NCBI RefSeq assembly: GCF_001651855.1
Contig: NZ_LNQC01000043.1
Span: forward strand, 147,673-211,672
Direction: 5' to 3'
DNA length: 64,000 nt
Source of the DNA: Sinorhizobium americanum
Lineage (GTDB): Bacteria; Pseudomonadota; Alphaproteobacteria; Rhizobiales; Rhizobiaceae
Shown here piece by piece: positions 60,726-64,000 of this stretch; position 1 is the stretch's first letter; every line of letters begins with the position of its first letter. Made by a program: the position numbers and the translations under genes. The notes beneath the pieces were generated by a model. That model did no database searches. It worked only from the letters and a program-made list of their open reading frames with translations, and was not told the DNA's origin.

Positions 60726-61499
60726 ATGAAGCTCCTTCCGACACTTTTCGCTGCCGCCCTGCTGCAACTTGCCGCCTTTGCGCCGGCCGAGGCAGGGTCG
60801 AATCTCGACGACATCAAATCGGCCGGCGTGCTGAAGATCGGCACCGAGGGCACCTATGCCCCCTTCACCTATCATGATGCGAACGGCACGCTCGTCGGCT
60901 TTGACGTCGAGATCGGCCAGGCGGTCGCCGAGCGTCTCGGCGTCAAGGCCGAGTTCCTCGAAGGCAAGTGGGACGGCCTGATCGCCGGCCTCGACGCCAA
61001 CCGCTACGACACCGTCATCAACCAGGTCGGCATCACCGAGGAACGCAAGAAGAAATACGATTTCTCCGAGCCCTATATCGCTTCCAAGGCGGTGCTGATC
61101 GTCAAGGCCGACAACGAGGAGATCAAGGACTTCGCCGACCTGAAGGGCAAGAAGTCGGCCCAGTCGCTGACCAGCAACTTCGGCAAGCTTGCACAAGCCT
61201 CGGGCGCCGAGCTCGTCGGCACCGACGGCTTCGACCAGTCGATCCAGCTCGTGCTGACCGGCCGCGCCGACGCGACCATCAACGACAGTCTGTCCTTCCT
61301 CGACTTCAAGAAGCAGAAGCCGGACGCCCCGGTGAAGATCGCTGCCGAGCAGGCCGATGCCGACTATTCCGGCATCATCATCCGCAAGGACGAACCGGAA
61401 CTGCTCGAAGCCATCAACAAGGCGCTCAAGGAAATCAAGGCAGACGGCACTTACGAGAAAATCTCGCAGAAATATTTCGGCGCCGACGTCTCCAGGTAG
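60726..61499 (+). CDS. Polar amino acid ABC transporter, periplasmic binding protein
   Basis: A 257-residue SBP_bac_3-family protein with signal peptide (1-23, cleavage at AEA-GSN). Mature start LKIGTEGTYAPFTYHD and FDVEIGQAVAERLG are typical of HisJ/FliY-type binding proteins; the substrate, probably a polar or charged amino acid or cystine, is not certain. Followed by a RIME before the permease gene. Confidence 0.88.
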   Translation: MKLLPTLFAAALLQLAAFAPAEAGSNLDDIKSAGVLKIGTEGTYAPFTYHDANGTLVGFDVEIGQAVAERLGVKAEFLEGKWDGLIAGLDANRYDTVINQVGITEERKKKYDFSEPYIASKAVLIVKADNEEIKDFADLKGKKSAQSLTSNFGKLAQASGAELVGTDGFDQSIQLVLTGRADATINDSLSFLDFKKQKPDAPVKIAAEQADADYSGIIIRKDEPELLEAINKALKEIKADGTYEKISQKYFGADVSR

Positions 61500-61522
61500 G
61501 GATGTTGAAGACGCCGCGTCGG

Positions 61523-61636
61523 CCCCCTCATCCCGCTGCCGCGACCTTCTCCCCGTACTGACGGGGAGAAGGGGCGATGCCGCGCCGGCTCCAGCCCCCT
61601 CTCCCCGCGTGCGGGGAGAGGGCTAGGGTGAGGGGC
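61523..61636. repeat. RIME-type intergenic mosaic element, copy 2
   Basis: About 114 bp with two near-perfect palindromes: a 12-bp stem CCTTCTCCCCGT with its complement at 61545-61572, and CCCTCTCCCCGC with complement near 61602-61625, bounded by CCCCTCAT and GGTGAGGGGC. Same element as at 13422-13532. It lies inside the amino acid ABC operon, between binding protein and permease genes. Confidence 0.85.
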
Positions 61637-61741
61637 AATCGCAGACCGCGTCGACACTTTTTCCGCGGCAGGATCAACTTCCTGCGTGCCAAGGCCAGCA
61701 GAACAGTTGCAGAGGCTCCACGGCTTTCCCCATCCCTCTCC

Positions 61742-62479
61742 ATGAATTACGATCCACTCCGAACCCGGGGCGGATCCGCGCATTTGAAAGGCTTCCCCTT
61801 GCCCAACTGGCTGAACCTCATGGCCGAATCGCTGCCGACCCTGCTTTGGGCCGGCTTGATCTTCACGGTGCCGCTAACCCTGCTCTCCTTCGTCCTCGGG
61901 CTGCTGCTCGGCCTCGTCACCGCCATCGTCAGGCTGTTCGCACCGGCGCCCTTCGTCGCCGTGGCGCGCTACTATGTCTGGGTGATCCGCGGCACGCCGC
62001 TGCTGGTGCAGCTCTTCGTCATCTTCTACGGCTTGCCGAGCATGGGCATATTGCTCGACGCCTTTCCGGCGGCGCTGATCGGCTTCACCCTGAATATCGG
62101 CGCCTATACCTCCGAGATCATCCGTGCGGTGATTTCCTCCGTGCCGCGCGGGCAATGGGAGGCCGCCTATTCGATCGGCATGAGCTGGAGCCAGGCGATG
62201 CGCCGCACCATCCTGCCGCAGGCCGGCCGCGTCGCCGTGCCGCCGCTGTCGAACACCTTCATATCGCTCGTCAAGGACACCTCGCTCGCCGCGGCGATCA
62301 CCGTTCCCGAGCTCTTTCAGACGGCGCAGCGCATCGTCGCCACCACCTATGAACCCCTGATCCTATATATCGAGGCAGCGCTGATCTACCTTGTGATGAG
62401 TTCCGTGCTTTCCGCTCTGCAGGTGAAGCTGGAGAAACGCTTCGCCCGCTATGGCGGCTTCCTGGAGGCGCGCGCATGA
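61742..62479 (+). CDS. Polar amino acid ABC transporter permease
   Basis: A 245-residue HisM/GlnP-type permease with about five to six helices; EAA loop GAYTSEIIRAVISSVPRGQWEAAYSIGMSWSQAMRR around residues 125-160. The start is uncertain: ATG at 61742 has no clear ribosome-binding site and lies just after the RIME; an internal ATG (MAESLPTLLW) is possible. The stop overlaps the ATPase gene start by four bases. Confidence 0.86.
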   Translation: MNYDPLRTRGGSAHLKGFPLPNWLNLMAESLPTLLWAGLIFTVPLTLLSFVLGLLLGLVTAIVRLFAPAPFVAVARYYVWVIRGTPLLVQLFVIFYGLPSMGILLDAFPAALIGFTLNIGAYTSEIIRAVISSVPRGQWEAAYSIGMSWSQAMRRTILPQAGRVAVPPLSNTFISLVKDTSLAAAITVPELFQTAQRIVATTYEPLILYIEAALIYLVMSSVLSALQVKLEKRFARYGGFLEARA

Positions 62480-63237
62480 TCGAGCTCGCGCACATCGTCA
62501 AGCGCTTCGGCACCAACACGGTCCTGAACGACATCAGCGTCAGCCTGGCGGAAGGAACCGTCACTGCGCTCGTCGGCCCGTCGGGCGGCGGCAAGAGCAC
62601 GCTTCTGCGCTGCGTCAACCTCTTGGAAATCCCGACCAGCGGCGCGATCCGGCTCGGCGACGAGCGGCTGGAATTCGCTCCAGCCCGCAAGGTCGGCTGG
62701 CAGGCGATCCAGCGGCTGCGCCGCCAGACCGGCATGGTGTTCCAGAACTTCCAGCTCTTCCCGCACCAGACCGCCCTCGGCAACGTCATGGAAGGCCTTG
62801 TGACCGTGCTCAAATGGCCGGCCGACCGGGCCCGCACCCGGGCGCTCGAACTCCTCGAAAAGGTCGGCATGGCCCATAAGGCCGATGCCTGGCCGGCGAC
62901 GCTCTCCGGCGGCCAGCAGCAGCGCGTGGCAATCGCCCGTGCGCTCGCCCCCTCGCCGCGCGTCCTCCTCTGCGACGAGCCGACCTCTGCGCTCGACCCG
63001 GAATTGGCGGAAGAAGTGGTGGAAGTGTTGAGCCGCCTCGCCCGCGAAGGCACGACGATGATCATGGCCACTCACGACCTCCGCCTCGCCTCCCGCGTCG
63101 CTGACCACGTCGTTTTCCTCGACGCCGGTGTCGTCGTCGAAAGCGGTCCGCCGCGCAAGATCTTTTCGACGCCGGAGCGGGAGCGGACCAAGAGATTCAT
63201 AGCATCGCTGAGCGCGCCGATGAGCTATGATATTTGA
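62476..63237 (+). CDS. Polar amino acid ABC transporter ATP-binding protein
   Basis: A 253-residue HisP/GlnQ-type ATPase: Walker A GPSGGGKST, Q-loop VFQNFQLFPH, signature LSGGQQQR, Walker B VLLCDEPTSALDP. Start overlaps the permease stop (ATGA). Completes the three-gene transporter. Confidence 0.92.
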   Translation: MIELAHIVKRFGTNTVLNDISVSLAEGTVTALVGPSGGGKSTLLRCVNLLEIPTSGAIRLGDERLEFAPARKVGWQAIQRLRRQTGMVFQNFQLFPHQTALGNVMEGLVTVLKWPADRARTRALELLEKVGMAHKADAWPATLSGGQQQRVAIARALAPSPRVLLCDEPTSALDPELAEEVVEVLSRLAREGTTMIMATHDLRLASRVADHVVFLDAGVVVESGPPRKIFSTPERERTKRFIASLSAPMSYDI

Positions 63238-63338
63238 ATAGTCGGAGGCGAGCCGGGCGCCGTCGCCGACGGCAGGTGGCACTTCTCTCCCCGCCATCCT
63301 CCTCGTCCGAGACCGGCCCTGGTTCGTAAGCGTCAATT

Positions 63339-63822
63339 CTAGAGCGCATTCCCATCAACTCGTTCGGGTAGCATTCGACGCTCGTCGCAACGCGCAAACA
63401 GCAGCGCGAAGTCCTCTGGATTGCCCGGGTATTGCAGGCACTCGTCGCTCACTCGGCTCCACGGCTTAGCGCTGTCGAGCCAGATATGGGCAATCGGAGC
63501 CAAGGACGCGGTATCGTCGAGTGTTCCCGGTTTGATGCTGATCGTGTCGGGCCGGCTCTCCTGGCGATGGAACAAGCGGGTGCCGCATTCAGGGCAGAAC
63601 TCGCAAATCATGCGCCGGGCGCCTGCGGTCTCACGTGTCCATGACGCGAGTTTGCCGCAGAGCAGCGTGATTTCCGTAGCCTGGATCCATAGCGCCATGC
63701 CGAGGCACTGCCGGATTGCTTCTGACATTAGCGGCAATGGCAGGCAAACAGCGATAACGACTTGCCGCTGACGCGGTAGCGGCAGCCGGCACATTGACAG
63801 CCGCCTTCGAACAACTCGCTCA
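63339..63822 (-). pseudogene. GFA-family (glutathione-dependent formaldehyde-activating type) gene, broken
   Basis: The minus strand encodes a recognisable CENP-V/GFA protein in two pieces. From a GTG at 63822: SELFEGGCQCAGCRYRVSG..ACHCR, then a TAA stop (63728-63730) where Glu is expected before CQKQSGSA; then a one-base deletion near 63703 shifts frame before MALWIQATEITLL. The C-terminal half (MICEFCPECGTRLFHRQES...) is intact in frame down to 63339. Zinc-ligand cysteines are otherwise present. Both lesions must be true or both sequencing errors for a functional gene. Confidence 0.7.
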
Positions 63823-63902
63823 CGTGGTAACCCCGATCAGTTCGGCGGCAACCGGCTCCCTTACAGTAACACTGCGGAGCCGACCATGCCGTATGAGGGC
63901 AT

Positions 63903-64000
63903 CAACCACCAAACACCACCAGCAGATCCTTGGCATCGATCTGGTCGCCGGCCCGGACCAGCACCTCGGCAACGACGCCGTCCTTTTCGGCATGCAGCGC
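63903..64000 (-). CDS. pyc: Pyruvate carboxylase, C-terminal end (5' part beyond window)
   Basis: The last 32 codons of a minus-strand gene, ending TGA at 63905-63903. The translated end, ALHAEKDGVVAEVLVRAG then DQIDAKDLLVVFGG, matches the C-terminal biotinyl domain of rhizobial pyruvate carboxylase just after the AMKM biotin site, which lies outside the window. Acetyl-CoA carboxyltransferase/oxaloacetate decarboxylase biotin domains are possible alternatives, but the ending is pyc-like. Confidence 0.8.

Overview
The window is a gene-dense, GC-rich stretch of alphaproteobacterial chromosome. Gene content and order point to the Rhizobiaceae, most likely Sinorhizobium/Ensifer: acnA divergent from ccmABCDG; ffh-chorismate mutase-rpsP-rimM-trmD; a second RpoH sigma factor (rpoH2) next to carD, fdxA and a SUV3-like helicase; phbAB divergent from phaR; and the tail of pyruvate carboxylase at the right edge. 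RIME-type elements and other small palindromic repeats typical of this family lie between, and in two cases inside, genes. No prophage, insertion sequence, CRISPR array, tRNA or rRNA was found, and nothing looks recently imported.

Layout. 1-15.1 kb: drug-efflux MFS, argG, LysE exporter, rlmN, an IalB-like periplasmic protein, a DUF1232 protein, a pterin dehydratase, a low-molecular-weight tyrosine phosphatase overlapping thpR, the tesA / YbbA / YbbP trio, a BI-1 protein, a GNAT enzyme, and DUF2794 and DUF1223 proteins. 15.3-21.2 kb: acnA and the haem-export/cytochrome c maturation operon ccmABCDG. 21.2-28.2 kb: a leftward operon dapF-mtaB-ftsY-ispZ-DUF2585, a metallo-beta-lactamase-fold hydrolase and a MarR regulator. 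28.2-32.2 kb: the SRP/ribosome operon. 32.2-39.8 kb: TauE exporter, Uup-like ABC-F protein, thiamine pyrophosphokinase, a GNAT enzyme, and a TPP riboswitch with thiBPQ, together a thiamine salvage island. 40-49.4 kb: M48 protease, class C beta-lactamase-like protein, rpoH2, carD, fdxA, an S4 protein and the helicase. 50-54.9 kb: polyhydroxybutyrate genes phbA, phbB and phaR, then rpmF, a GST and mtgA. 55-64 kb: ispA-hisC, ispG, a DeoR regulator with an MFS transporter, a polar amino acid ABC transporter, a broken GFA-family gene and the end of pyc.

The most unusual structure is in ftsY. Its acidic N-terminal region holds three copies of one palindromic repeat, two in one orientation and one inverted, all read in frame, so a selfish intergenic-type repeat has apparently been turned into protein sequence. 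The C-terminus of TrmD is likewise encoded by a different palindromic repeat and runs into the convergent neighbour. Other signals worth checking are a good general-stress (EcfG/RpoE2-type) promoter upstream of rpoH2, a perfect CtrA-type box upstream of thpR, a candidate small RNA or attenuated leader before ffh, three copies of a ~105-bp repeat each close to a gene start, and a GFA-family pseudogene with one nonsense and one frameshift lesion. Most of the rest is conserved housekeeping sequence.
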